Shown here: positions 46,205 to 54,660 of the stretch, piece by piece
Layout: the number at the start of each line of letters is the position of its first letter
How positions within the stretch are numbered: position 1 is the first letter of the stretch
DNA from: Oscillospiraceae bacterium
GTDB taxonomy: Bacteria > Bacillota > Clostridia > Oscillospirales > Ruminococcaceae
Assembly (NCBI GenBank): GCA_030533325.1
Contig: JAUNJJ010000003.1
Coordinates: forward strand, 41,092 to 105,091
DNA length: 64,000 bases
Reading direction: 5' to 3'
Made by a program: the position numbers and the translations under genes
The notes under the pieces: model-generated
The model's input: the letters and a program-made list of their open reading frames with translations, nothing else
The model's database searches: none
Told to the model about the DNA's origin: nothing

Positions 46205-47194
46205 TCACCCTATATACTTTCTATGGGCAATCTTTACATTGCTCTGCTTCACCATAGCATACTGCAAAGTGGTATCTATCCGCCTATGACCGAGGAGCTG
46301 TTGAAGCTGCTCAATGGGCATACCCTTGTCGATAGCCATAGTAGCCAATGTGCGCCTAAACTTGTGAGGGTGAGCTTTCTGAATGTTCAGGCGTTTACCG
46401 ATTTTTCTGATTCTTACTTCCACACCGCCGATATTAAGGCGTTTGTGCGGAGCTTTCAACGATACGAAAAGAGCTTCATTATCGTCCGTCCTGCTGTCGA
46501 GATACTGTTTCAGGTGCAGTTTGGTACGGGCGTCAAAATAGACGATTCGCTCTTTATTGCCCTTGCCGAGAACAACGCACTCACGTTCCTCAAAATCAAT
46601 ATCGGAACGATTTAGCAGCACAAGCTCTCCGACACGCATACCCGTTGAAGCAAGCATATCAATCAACGCTAAATCACGTAAATCTGTACAATCGTCACGC
46701 ATCTGCTCTAATGCTTCATCGGTATAGGTGTCCTTGATCGTGCTTGCGGTCTTGATCTTATGTATCCTGCGTACAGGGCTTTTCATAATATAGTTTTCTT
46801 CTTCGAGCCAAGAGAAAAAGCTCGATAATATGCGACGTATGTTATCTATTGTCACACGGCTTGAATTGTTTACTTCCTGATAGCTTGTCAGGTACTTTCT
46901 TAAATCATCAGTATCAATGTGCTTGACCTGCTTGCCGACAGCGCCGAGCATATTGGCAATGGTCTTTTGATAGTATTTCAGCGATTTCTCCGAACAGCCC
47001 TCTATCCGCTTTGACGAAATGAACGAGCCGACGATCTTATCGTTGCTATCTTCTTCTGTCTTATCGCAAGATACCGCAGTAATGCCAAAGAAAGCAATGT
47101 CCAGCACTTCCGATAGCTGTTCGAGCTGATAATTATCCAACACTGACAGCATTTTCTGCATAATTTCGTTTTTGATCTCCTGTATCATAGTCAA
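46205..47194 (-). CDS. Tyrosine recombinase, probable hsdS invertase
   Basis: 329 residues. A core-binding domain (about 50-160, with SSRVTIDNIRRILSSFFSWLEEENYI) is followed by catalytic Arg in TGMRVGELVLLNRSDID, the Lys region GKGNKERIV, HPHKFRRTLAT (HxxR) and LGHRRIDTTLQYA (His and nucleophilic Tyr). Recombinases of this type sit beside phase-variable type I loci (CreX/PsrA-like) and invert hsdS segments. It lies 91 bases from inversion site b and its two pairs of 14-bp sites are present, so its substrate is almost certainly the hsdS cassettes. Confidence 0.92.
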   Translation of the reverse strand: MTMIQEIKNEIMQKMLSVLDNYQLEQLSEVLDIAFFGITAVSCDKTEEDSNDKIVGSFISSKRIEGCSEKSLKYYQKTIANMLGAVGKQVKHIDTDDLRKYLTSYQEVNNSSRVTIDNIRRILSSFFSWLEEENYIMKSPVRRIHKIKTASTIKDTYTDEALEQMRDDCTDLRDLALIDMLASTGMRVGELVLLNRSDIDFEERECVVLGKGNKERIVYFDARTKLHLKQYLDSRTDDNEALFVSLKAPHKRLNIGGVEVRIRKIGKRLNIQKAHPHKFRRTLATMAIDKGMPIEQLQQLLGHRRIDTTLQYAMVKQSNVKIAHRKYIG

Positions 47195-47284
47195 TTCTCC
47201 TTAGAATAAAATTCAAGAGAACGACTCCCAACGGCAGTCCCTTTTTATAGCTTCCGCCGTTGGAGGAAGATAGGTGTAGTATTA

Positions 47285-47298
47285 TAAACGATAATTTA
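47285..47298 (+). repeat. hsdS inversion site b
   Basis: TAAACGATAATTTA at the head of the plus-strand cassette, encoding INDNL in the same frame as the other hsdS genes. Confidence 0.88.
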
Positions 47299-48000
47299 CA
47301 GCACCAGCTCAAGCTGTTGTACGACTATTGGTTCACGCAGTTCGATTTTCCTGACGAGAATGGCAAGCCGTATCGGGCTTCGGGTGGTGCTATGGTGTGG
47401 TGTGATGAACTTCAAAGGGAAATCCCCAAAGGCTGGAAGGTCAGCTCACTTTCAGATATTGCGGTATTACAAGCAAAATCGGTTATGCCACAAGAAGGAA
47501 CAGCTTACAATCACTACAGTATTCCTGCATTTGATGATACACATAGTCCAGCGGTAGAAGATGGTAAAGCTATTGCAAGCAATAAGTATGTCGTTCCTGA
47601 TAATAGTGTTCTTGTATCTAAACTCAATCCTCAATTCAAAAGAATTTGGCTTATTATAGATTCAACCGATAACGCTATATGTTCGACTGAGTTTTTACCT
47701 GTCAAAGCAACAGAAACAGGCGTATATGCATTATATTCACTTCTGAACAGCGATGCTTTTTCTGTTCACCTAATTCAAAATGCAAGCTCCTCAACAGGAA
47801 GTAGAAAAAGGATTGATCCAGATAATTGTATGTCTTATAAATTTCCCTACGATCAGAAGGTATTTGCGAGATTTGATAAGGCAATCCAACCGCTACTAAT
47901 GAAAATAACAGGTATTCCAACTGAAACGCAAGCTCTTGTGGCTCTCCGTGACTGGCTTTTGCCGATGCTGATGAACGGTCAGGCTACCATATCCGATTGA
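47285..48000 (+). pseudogene. Inverted hsdS TRD2 cassette
   Basis: A half specificity gene without its own start: it opens with INDNLQHQLKLLYDYWFTQF, carries a TRD2 unlike that of the full-length hsdS (WKVSSLSDIAVLQAKS to IPTETQALV), and ends with the same LRDWLLPMLMNGQATISD. It points opposite to hsdRMS. Inversion between sites b and c would fuse it in frame (KKINDNL then QHQL) to the hsdM-linked half gene, yielding a subunit of about 425 residues. It is therefore a silent but usable cassette. Confidence 0.9.
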
Positions 48001-48566
48001 TACGATAAATTATCGTTTATCTTCTTATTGCTTTCTATTTTTCTATCAATAGCAGAAAAAATATGCCCTATTTTTCGTTGCTCTGCAAGAGGGATAACCG
48101 GTACAGGTATACTACCAATTATATCAAGAGTCAATGTATAACGCTGTCCGCTACCACTCGCATTTAATTCGTAATAATGTCTAACAAACTCTGTCTGTAA
48201 AAAGGCATTAAGATATTTACCATCAAGGACATCTTTTTGGGGAGATATCAAAGCGCAATGATATCCTAAAACCAATCCTTGAATATCATCTGCAATAAAA
48301 GTAGACATACCAATGTCATCTTTTGTCTCACTGTCTTTTGTGATACAAACATCACCTTTATGGAGGCTAAACTTCTCTATCTCATGATTGTTAGCAGTTG
48401 CTTTCATAAGTTTTGAGCTGATTCCTTCTGTAATAGCCCAATTCCGATACACATCAACATAGTTGCATAATAATACTTCACTTTCATTTGCTGATGTTTT
48501 CTTATCAACATTGCTAATAGAGACGCTCGCTACCTTACATAATGGCATGAATTTTGATTTATTCAT
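47979..48566 (-). CDS. hsdS: hsdM-linked hsdS, truncated to TRD1 in this orientation
   Basis: 195 residues. The start overlaps the hsdM stop by 8 bases (TATGAATAA). TRD1 covers 1-165, followed by VPVIPLAEQRKIGHIFSAIDRKIESNKKINDNL. From the inversion site on, the frame reads SYQSDMVA and stops, because it runs into the reverse strand of the inverted cassette. A single-TRD HsdS might still dimerise into a palindromic-site subunit, as known for some half-HsdS proteins, or the system may be off. Flipping the cassette restores a normal two-TRD subunit. Confidence 0.9.
   Translation of the reverse strand: MNKSKFMPLCKVASVSISNVDKKTSANESEVLLCNYVDVYRNWAITEGISSKLMKATANNHEIEKFSLHKGDVCITKDSETKDDIGMSTFIADDIQGLVLGYHCALISPQKDVLDGKYLNAFLQTEFVRHYYELNASGSGQRYTLTLDIIGSIPVPVIPLAEQRKIGHIFSAIDRKIESNKKINDNLSYQSDMVA
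48006..48019 (-). repeat. hsdS inversion site c
   Basis: TAAACGATAATTTA on the minus strand at the end of the TRD1 half gene; inverted partner of site b, 707 bases away. Confidence 0.88.
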
Positions 48567-50190
48567 ACTTCACCTTGCCTAACTGCTTCATAATCTCAGC
48601 TTGCAGAGCATTGCCTTCATCGAAAAATGATTGCAGCTCAGACTTAAATTCAGCCATTTTCGTTTCAAATTCCTCTTGTGTAAGCTCAACATACTCTATC
48701 TTGACATCGAAATACTGTCCTGCTGCGAGAGAACACTTCTTTGCAATGATCTCATCATAGGTGACTGCCACCGAGAAATCGTCCACAGCTTCTTTGTTAC
48801 GGAATGTTGTGATGATCTTCTCTATCTCCTCCGGGCGAAGCCTGCGCTTCTGGTTGTTACCGTCCTTGTATTCCTCACCGAGCTTTGAAGCATCTATCAG
48901 TACAACCTTGTCAGCCGTTCTTGAATTATCGAAGAACAGGACGGAAACATTAGTACCAGTGTTCGCAAATACGTTGGAAGGCATACTTACTGCACCATAT
49001 ACGATATGATCTTCAACGAGTTTTTTCAGGACAGCACCCTCAACACTGCTCTTTGCGGTAAGAAATCCCGTAGGTACGACGATAGCGCCCTTACCTGTCT
49101 TTTTCAGAGAGTTTACAACGTGCTGAATGAAACAAGTGTAGATAGCCATACTCTCTTTTTTCTTTGCAGGGACTTTCGGAACGCCAGCCCAAAAGCGAGC
49201 CGAGTATTTCTTCTCTATATCATCTCTGGTATCTGAAAAATCCATTTTGAACGGCGGATTGGATACAACAAAATCAAACTGTCTGAGAGCCTGTCCATCA
49301 TCACTCTTGTGATACGGTGCAAGAAGCGTATCACCCTGGATAGCGTGATCGAGGGAAGATACAAGCCCGTTCAGTATCAGATTGAGTTTCAGCATCTTGT
49401 TACTGCGCTGGGAAATATCCTGAGCGAAGATAGTACACCTATCTTCTCCGATCTGATGACCGAGCGCCATTAATAGCGTACCCGTACCTGCGGACGGATC
49501 GTAGCACTCTATGTTATGCAAATCAGCATCATCACCGACCAAAAGCCTTGCCATAATGGTAGCGATAGCATGGGGAGTATAGTATTCCGCATACTTACCG
49601 CCGCCTGCCGTGTTGTAGTCCTTGATAAGATACTCAAAGATAGCGGCAAAGAAGTCATAATGCTCCGAGAATGTTTCCTCAAAGGAGAAATTAACGAGCT
49701 TATCCACCAACGCACGGGCGAAAGGCGCTCTCTGTGCTTCATCGGTAACATACTGCGTGAGCTTCTCAAACAGCGGAATTTTCGTGTTCTGCGTGGTCTG
49801 AGTAGAGAATATATCAATATTCTTATCAGCTATGTCGATCATTGTCTGATCGAAAATAAGGTCAAAATCGCCCTTTGCCTGCTGATTCCACAGGTGCGAG
49901 ATAAGGTGTTCGGGATTAAGCCGAGGAACATCGGGATTCATTGTGTCAAATAAGTCCTCTCTGTCATCTTCCGACAGCTCCGAATATGCGATCTCCCACT
50001 TTTCAGCCGAAGCGATACACTTGTCGAGCTTCTTGATCTCATAGCCAAACTTATCATTCAGATACTTATACAGGAACACCTGAGTGATGATTTTGTACTC
50101 ATTACCGTCATTTCCCATACCATAGGTCTGGCAAGTTGATTTCAGTGAGTCGATAAGTGCTATTGTTTTTTCTTTTATCTGCAAATCCAT
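48559..50190 (-). CDS. hsdM: Type I restriction-modification methyltransferase subunit
   Basis: 543 residues. The SAM-binding motif CYDPSAGTGTLLMALG and catalytic FDFVVSNPPFKMDF (NPPF) identify an N6-adenine methyltransferase. The helical HsdM N-terminal domain (LKSTCQTYGMGNDGNEYKIITQVFLYKYL) is intact, as is the C-terminal coiled region. It methylates the site chosen by HsdS. It follows hsdR by 18 bases and overlaps hsdS by 8. Confidence 0.96.
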   Translation of the reverse strand: MDLQIKEKTIALIDSLKSTCQTYGMGNDGNEYKIITQVFLYKYLNDKFGYEIKKLDKCIASAEKWEIAYSELSEDDREDLFDTMNPDVPRLNPEHLISHLWNQQAKGDFDLIFDQTMIDIADKNIDIFSTQTTQNTKIPLFEKLTQYVTDEAQRAPFARALVDKLVNFSFEETFSEHYDFFAAIFEYLIKDYNTAGGGKYAEYYTPHAIATIMARLLVGDDADLHNIECYDPSAGTGTLLMALGHQIGEDRCTIFAQDISQRSNKMLKLNLILNGLVSSLDHAIQGDTLLAPYHKSDDGQALRQFDFVVSNPPFKMDFSDTRDDIEKKYSARFWAGVPKVPAKKKESMAIYTCFIQHVVNSLKKTGKGAIVVPTGFLTAKSSVEGAVLKKLVEDHIVYGAVSMPSNVFANTGTNVSVLFFDNSRTADKVVLIDASKLGEEYKDGNNQKRRLRPEEIEKIITTFRNKEAVDDFSVAVTYDEIIAKKCSLAAGQYFDVKIEYVELTQEEFETKMAEFKSELQSFFDEGNALQAEIMKQLGKVKYE

Positions 50191-50208
50191 TGATTAAACT
50201 CCTTATTG

Positions 50209-53200
50209 TCAAGCACCCGGATATGTTGCGTTATACTGAGTGAGATACTGAGAGGATATACGGGACTGAATGAATACTCTGTCCTCTCTGGTACCCTTTA
50301 TGCCCAGTGTGTCCATACCTTGCTTGATTTGTGACATTACAGTCTGCTCAAAGTAAGCGTCTTTCTTCAAAATATCGTTGCGGTCAAAGACTTTCTGATC
50401 TATGTCGAGTTTGATAGCTTTCAGCGCTTCCAAAATTTCTGCCTCATAGCCGGAGATTATGGGCGAAGCTCCTCTTGCTTTCCTCTGAGCGTTTTCTTCT
50501 CTTATCCTCTTATGAACCCTTGCGAATTTGGCATCACCATTGTATTTACGCATAAGAGCCTTATTTCTTTTCTGAAGCTCAGCCAGCTTTTTGAGAACTT
50601 CATCTAATACCTTTGAACGCTCAGTAAACTCATGGACGGTATCGGCAGCGAAGCCGAACTCCTTGAATCTCTGCATAAATGCTTCTCTTATTGAGATAAA
50701 CTCTGGATCGTCCTGGTCTATATTTTCTGTAAAGGACTGTATCGTCCTGCGCCATTTTTCGTGGAACTCCTCTTTACTCATGAAGCCCATCTGCAATTCC
50801 TCATCACCGATCTTTGAGAAATTAAAGGTAATGTCCTGCATTGCTTCATTGATAAGCTGTCTTGTGGAGTCATCGCTGTCAAAGGCTTCTTTTTGATTTA
50901 TCGTGTCGATTTGTCGCTGAACTTCTCGTATCATTTCGGGAAGTCTTGTGATTTCGAGCTTTGTAAAGGCTTGCTTCAGCTCATCATCACCAAAGGTACG
51001 GACTACATTACAGCAGTCACGGGCAGCGATAAGCACTTTTTTCAGCTTGATAAGCTCCTGCTTATCCTCAATTGTAGATATTTCGGAACTGAATTCCTCT
51101 ACATTATCCGTGGTGTAGTCAAAAAGAACTTGCCGTACCTCACGCATCTGCTGTACAAGAGCATCTTTATCCTCTATGACCTGAGTGAATGTATCAGTAG
51201 CGTTGCCTGCGCCTACTTCATTAGGATCATTGAACCTGTTCAGCTCTTTCAGGTACGCTTCATTGGTCTGCTCGAAATTGCTCTTAATATCGGCAAAATC
51301 TATGATATATCCATACTTATTGTCCTTGTATGGTCTGTTTACACGAGTAATAGCCTGCAACAGATTATGGTCTTTCAGCTTTCTGCCGAAATACAGCCTT
51401 TTCAGGCGCGGAGCGTCAAATCCTGTCAGGAGCATATTGAAAACGATCAGTATGTCAATGGTCATATTCTTCTTGAAATCCTTGACGATCTGCTTTCTGG
51501 TGTCCTTATCATCACTATCGTGCAGTATCAATCCTGCCTTGAAGTGCGAAGGCTGCGAGGAATCGGCATTCAGTTCACGCTGAACATCATCAAAGAAAGC
51601 GAATATCTTTCGTGCCTGTTCACTTGTTTCGCAGATAACCATACCGCCAAGCGTATCATCGCCCTGAATAGTGCGGAAACGCTTCAAATCGCTGATGATG
51701 TATCTTGTAAGCTCCTTGACATAAGAGTCATGTTCTACTATCTGGTCACGCTTAATATCCTTTTTCTGAACAAGTGTTTCGAGCTTCTCATAGATAGCAG
51801 AGAGCTTTTCCTTATACTTTGTTTCAATATCCTCACGGATAATTTTCAAAGTATAGCCGTCCTGAATGGACTTATCATAATAATAGGTGTGGAAGTAGCT
51901 GCCGAATACCTTCCAAGACTCACGCTCATCAGCTAACAGCGGAGTGCCTGTCAATGCGATTTTTATAGAGTTTTCATCTGCATCGAAAAGGTTAGCAAGG
52001 AAACTGCCTTTAGGATTATATCCTCTGTGTGCTTCATCAATGATGAAGATACGCTGTAAATTCGTAGCATATGACGGCAGAGTGACTCTTTCCTTATCCT
52101 CAGCAAAACGCTGGATATTGACAACCGTGATCTCTTGCTGACCGCTGTTGCCCTCCTGAGCCTGATTGTTGCGGAACTGCTCCATAAGCTCTGCACGGCT
52201 ATTAGCAGTCTTTACCACAAGCCCACGGGCTTCAAATTCCTGAGAAGCCTGTTCAAGCAGGTCAAGTCGATCTACGATGAAATAGAACTTTGCGACCTTA
52301 TTGTTACGGGCAAAATAGTCAGAAAGATAGTAGCTGAGATAATATGATAATGCAGTTTTACCACTACCCTGGGTATGCCATACCACACCTGACTTAATGC
52401 CGTCAGAGAGTTTTTCACGGATAGCAAGTGCAGCAAACATCTGCTGATATCGCATAATATGTTTCTGATTGATCGTTTCAATCTTACCGTCAACTTCACG
52501 TTCAATATTCACATAAGCGATACCATATTTGAGAATGAACAACAGTCGCTCAGGGGAACACATGGAAGTGATGATACGGTTCGTAGGGGTATTGACATTC
52601 AAATTTGTCTGGTATTCGGGAGAAGTATGGATAACCTGATTATTAAAGTCTTTCAGTATCTTCTTCTCTACTTCTGTGTCAATAGCCCTATACGGATAAC
52701 CTTTGATGTATGGTGCAACATCTTCATTTAAGGGATTCTCCTCACGGAAACAATTGAAAGGAGCAGTTTTTTTAGCGGCAGTGCAGTAAAAAGCTCCCTG
52801 AATAGGTACAATACCACCCTCGGCATCATATTCCATGTTGTTGGAAAAAATCATAAGCTGCGTGATATTGATAAATCTGCGGAATTTCTTGTTAGGGAAA
52901 CGCTTTCTGTTCATACGGTCACTCTCAGCGACCATACCGCCGTGATTGTTCGGCTTTTTCACCTCAATGAACACTAATGGAAGCCCGTTAATGAACAGCG
53001 TTATATCGGGACGGAACTCGTCCTGACCATTCTTGCAAGTAAACTCAGCCGTACAATGGAATGCATTGTTCTTGGGATTGTCGAAATCTATCAGTCTAAC
53101 AGGAGAAGTCGCTTTCAGTCGTGAATAAAAGCTCTTTCCGAGATCGTCATTGTCAAGCTCCTGCCTGATTGCTTTCAGAACTTGCTCTGCTTCTCCCTCA

Positions 53201-53400
53201 TGTTCGGGATTCAGTTTCTTAAACTGAGTTAAAAAGACATCTTTCAATATATTTGTATCAGGATCATAGACCGTATCAGCCATATCCTCGAAAATTCGAC
53301 CATAGTATGTATATCCGAGCCTTGTCAGATGAACAAGTGCGGGCATCTGAACACGAGTCATCTCGTTGAAAAGGCTTTTGCCGTTACTTGCTTTAGCCAT
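50209..53400 (-). CDS. hsdR: Type I restriction endonuclease subunit
   Basis: 1063 residues from ATG 53400, which follows AAGGGAG; the longer frame upstream overlaps the promoter. The nuclease core is FRPDITLFINGLPLVFIEVKKP; the motor has Walker A WHTQGSGKTALSYYL, FIIDEAHRGY and IALTGTPLL, followed by GFDAPRLKRLYF and QAITRVNRPY. HsdR translocates and cuts unmodified DNA in complex with HsdM and HsdS. First gene of the restriction operon, with a near-consensus promoter 60-90 bases upstream. Confidence 0.96.
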   Translation of the reverse strand: MAKASNGKSLFNEMTRVQMPALVHLTRLGYTYYGRIFEDMADTVYDPDTNILKDVFLTQFKKLNPEHEGEAEQVLKAIRQELDNDDLGKSFYSRLKATSPVRLIDFDNPKNNAFHCTAEFTCKNGQDEFRPDITLFINGLPLVFIEVKKPNNHGGMVAESDRMNRKRFPNKKFRRFINITQLMIFSNNMEYDAEGGIVPIQGAFYCTAAKKTAPFNCFREENPLNEDVAPYIKGYPYRAIDTEVEKKILKDFNNQVIHTSPEYQTNLNVNTPTNRIITSMCSPERLLFILKYGIAYVNIEREVDGKIETINQKHIMRYQQMFAALAIREKLSDGIKSGVVWHTQGSGKTALSYYLSYYLSDYFARNNKVAKFYFIVDRLDLLEQASQEFEARGLVVKTANSRAELMEQFRNNQAQEGNSGQQEITVVNIQRFAEDKERVTLPSYATNLQRIFIIDEAHRGYNPKGSFLANLFDADENSIKIALTGTPLLADERESWKVFGSYFHTYYYDKSIQDGYTLKIIREDIETKYKEKLSAIYEKLETLVQKKDIKRDQIVEHDSYVKELTRYIISDLKRFRTIQGDDTLGGMVICETSEQARKIFAFFDDVQRELNADSSQPSHFKAGLILHDSDDKDTRKQIVKDFKKNMTIDILIVFNMLLTGFDAPRLKRLYFGRKLKDHNLLQAITRVNRPYKDNKYGYIIDFADIKSNFEQTNEAYLKELNRFNDPNEVGAGNATDTFTQVIEDKDALVQQMREVRQVLFDYTTDNVEEFSSEISTIEDKQELIKLKKVLIAARDCCNVVRTFGDDELKQAFTKLEITRLPEMIREVQRQIDTINQKEAFDSDDSTRQLINEAMQDITFNFSKIGDEELQMGFMSKEEFHEKWRRTIQSFTENIDQDDPEFISIREAFMQRFKEFGFAADTVHEFTERSKVLDEVLKKLAELQKRNKALMRKYNGDAKFARVHKRIREENAQRKARGASPIISGYEAEILEALKAIKLDIDQKVFDRNDILKKDAYFEQTVMSQIKQGMDTLGIKGTREDRVFIQSRISSQYLTQYNATYPGA

Positions 53401-53461
53401 AATACACGCTCCCTTCGATGAAAAGTTATTTATTGTACGAACAGCATCTATACTCCGTATA

Positions 53462-53490
53462 ATTATACCACAATCTGCACAAATAGTCAA
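53462..53490 (-). promoter_or_regulatory. Promoter of the hsdRMS operon
   Basis: TTGACT (53490-53485) and TATAAT (53467-53462) with a 17-base spacer on the minus strand. A strong sigma-A promoter, so the operon looks constitutively expressed and control would be at the level of hsdS inversion. Confidence 0.8.
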
Positions 53491-53560
53491 TCGTTCGACA
53501 GCATAAAATTTATATTTTCACTGGGCGTTTTTATGCTTTTTGGATTCATAAGTAAATGAA

Positions 53561-53602
53561 AAGAGCTACGTTGTCCGTTATTTGGAAAGCATAGCTCTTA
53601 GG
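53561..53602 (-). terminator. Hairpin terminator after the DUF6809-like gene
   Basis: AAGAGCTA and TAGCTCTT arms (about 53561-53602) with TTTTC on the minus-strand side. It ends transcription before the hsdR promoter. Confidence 0.6.
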
Positions 53603-53635
53603 GTAATTATTGTATTAGTCGGTAAGATCACCTTG

Positions 53636-53866
53636 TTATTCCTGAATCTCTTTCATCAATGTCGCACCGTCCTTGAAGCCTACCTTGTATGCAGCTCTCA
53701 TCTCAGCGCCGGCGGTTTCGCTCACGCAGTCCAGTATCTTGTGGAATATATCGATCTGCTCCTCGCTCAGCGAGTCTTCAAACGGTATGCAGAGTTTATT
53801 AAATTCATCTGAGAACTCAGCGGAGTGAATATCGCCCTGTCTGTAATTGTACATCGCATCAATCAT
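53636..53866 (-). CDS. DUF6809-like small protein at IME1 right end
   Basis: 76 residues from ATG 53866, 9 bases after AAAGGA; a longer frame begins at 53911. MIDAMYNYRQGDIHSAEFSDEF followed by LSEEQIDIFHKILDCVSETAGAEM and FKDGATLMKEI matches small helical proteins encoded in many Firmicute IMEs, which I recall as DUF6809. Function unknown. The last gene before the right terminus. Its upstream DNA repeats part of the recombinase operator sequence of the left end (GGACGGTTGGTTTTACA). Confidence 0.65.
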   Translation of the reverse strand: MIDAMYNYRQGDIHSAEFSDEFNKLCIPFEDSLSEEQIDIFHKILDCVSETAGAEMRAAYKVGFKDGATLMKEIQE

Positions 53867-53927
53867 TTGTATCTGTCCTTTTGGTTTTATAGTGTAAAAC
53901 CAACCGTCCAAACTTTACCAAATAATC

Positions 53928-53950
53928 GTTGATAAGGTGTTGCTTACGGC
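53928..53950 (-). repeat. IME1 right terminal inverted repeat (att arm)
   Basis: Begins GTTGATAAGGTG and ends CTTACGGC directly before the AC core at 53951-53952. Inverted match to 32768-32790 at 19 of 23 positions. Confidence 0.85.
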
Positions 53951-54625
53951 ACTCCCCTCTCAAATTCAGTAACAGAGCTTCATACAATGATGAGATATCT
54001 TGAATATGATTTTCTCAAGGAAAAAGGCCTTGCAAACTTCGATAACTGGGTAACAGTATTCGGTGAACAGAAAACGGACTGGGAACTTGCTCCTGCAGGC
54101 AACAAGTTCAAGGAAAGGACCAGAATTGCAAATTACAGCGGTCTGCCGGAACTTATGTCGATGTTCAAGCAGGTTGCAGATATCAGAACTGCGGATACAG
54201 TTAATCTTGATGTGCCTGACTGCCAGTACAAGGTAGTTAATGTTGAAGCTACTCCTTTTCAGAAAGAGCTTGTTGATGAGCTTTCTGACAGAGCAGATGA
54301 TATTCAGGGTGGAAATGTTGATCCTTCCGTAGACAACATGCTTAAAATCACAGGTGACGGCAGAAAGCTTGGACTTGATCCGAGACTGATAGATCCGTCA
54401 TTTGAAGACAATCCGAACACCAAACTCAATAAATGCGTTGAGAATGTTATCAGAATTCATAAGGATACAGAAGATGACAGGCTCACTCAGATTATTTTCT
54501 GTGATCTGGGTGTTCCGCATAAAAATACTTCTGCTGATAAATCAGAGGATAATTCTGATCTGGAAGAGAAATCATCTGCAGAGCGTGAATCTCTTGAGGA
54601 GGAATGTGACTTCTGTGTATATGAG
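53951..54625 (+). pseudogene. Middle fragment of the ICE SNF2-helicase gene
   Basis: Continues the gene broken at 32766: TPLSNSVTELHTMMRYLEYDFLKEKGL, NFDNWVTVFGEQ, ELAPAGNKFKERTR, PDCQYKVVNVEATPFQKEL and DPRLIDPSFEDNP are the expected segments after the TGTP motif. An acidic linker is followed by DFCVYE, where family members continue with a DIK-type segment; here the sequence becomes unrelated (QTLSNGYT) because IME2 begins. The remaining helicase C terminus (with the QMGAGTN and arginine-finger motifs) is not found before 64000. Confidence 0.92.
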
Positions 54626-54660
54626 CAAACATTATCTAATGGATACACATTAACTCATAC

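Larger units (their letters stand above)
32766..53952. mobile_element. IME1, 21.2-kb serine-recombinase mobilizable element
   Basis: The ends are defined by the two halves of the split helicase gene, which rejoin in frame as A-T-G-T-P-L-S-N-S across dinucleotide AC (32766-32767 and 53951-53952). The terminal 23 bases are imperfect inverted repeats of each other. Contents: large serine recombinase, TnpW-like protein, accessory proteins, oriT-like hairpin, MobC, MobA, resolvase, and the restriction-modification island. Confidence 0.9.

Noticed and set aside
50893..51936. 347-codon open frame opposite hsdR
   Set aside because: It lies wholly antisense to the well-conserved hsdR gene and has no ribosome site or recognisable motif.
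54615..54650. TGTGTAT...ATACACA inverted repeat as the IME2 left att site
   Set aside because: One arm is native helicase coding sequence, so the match is probably chance; without the right end the core cannot be set.
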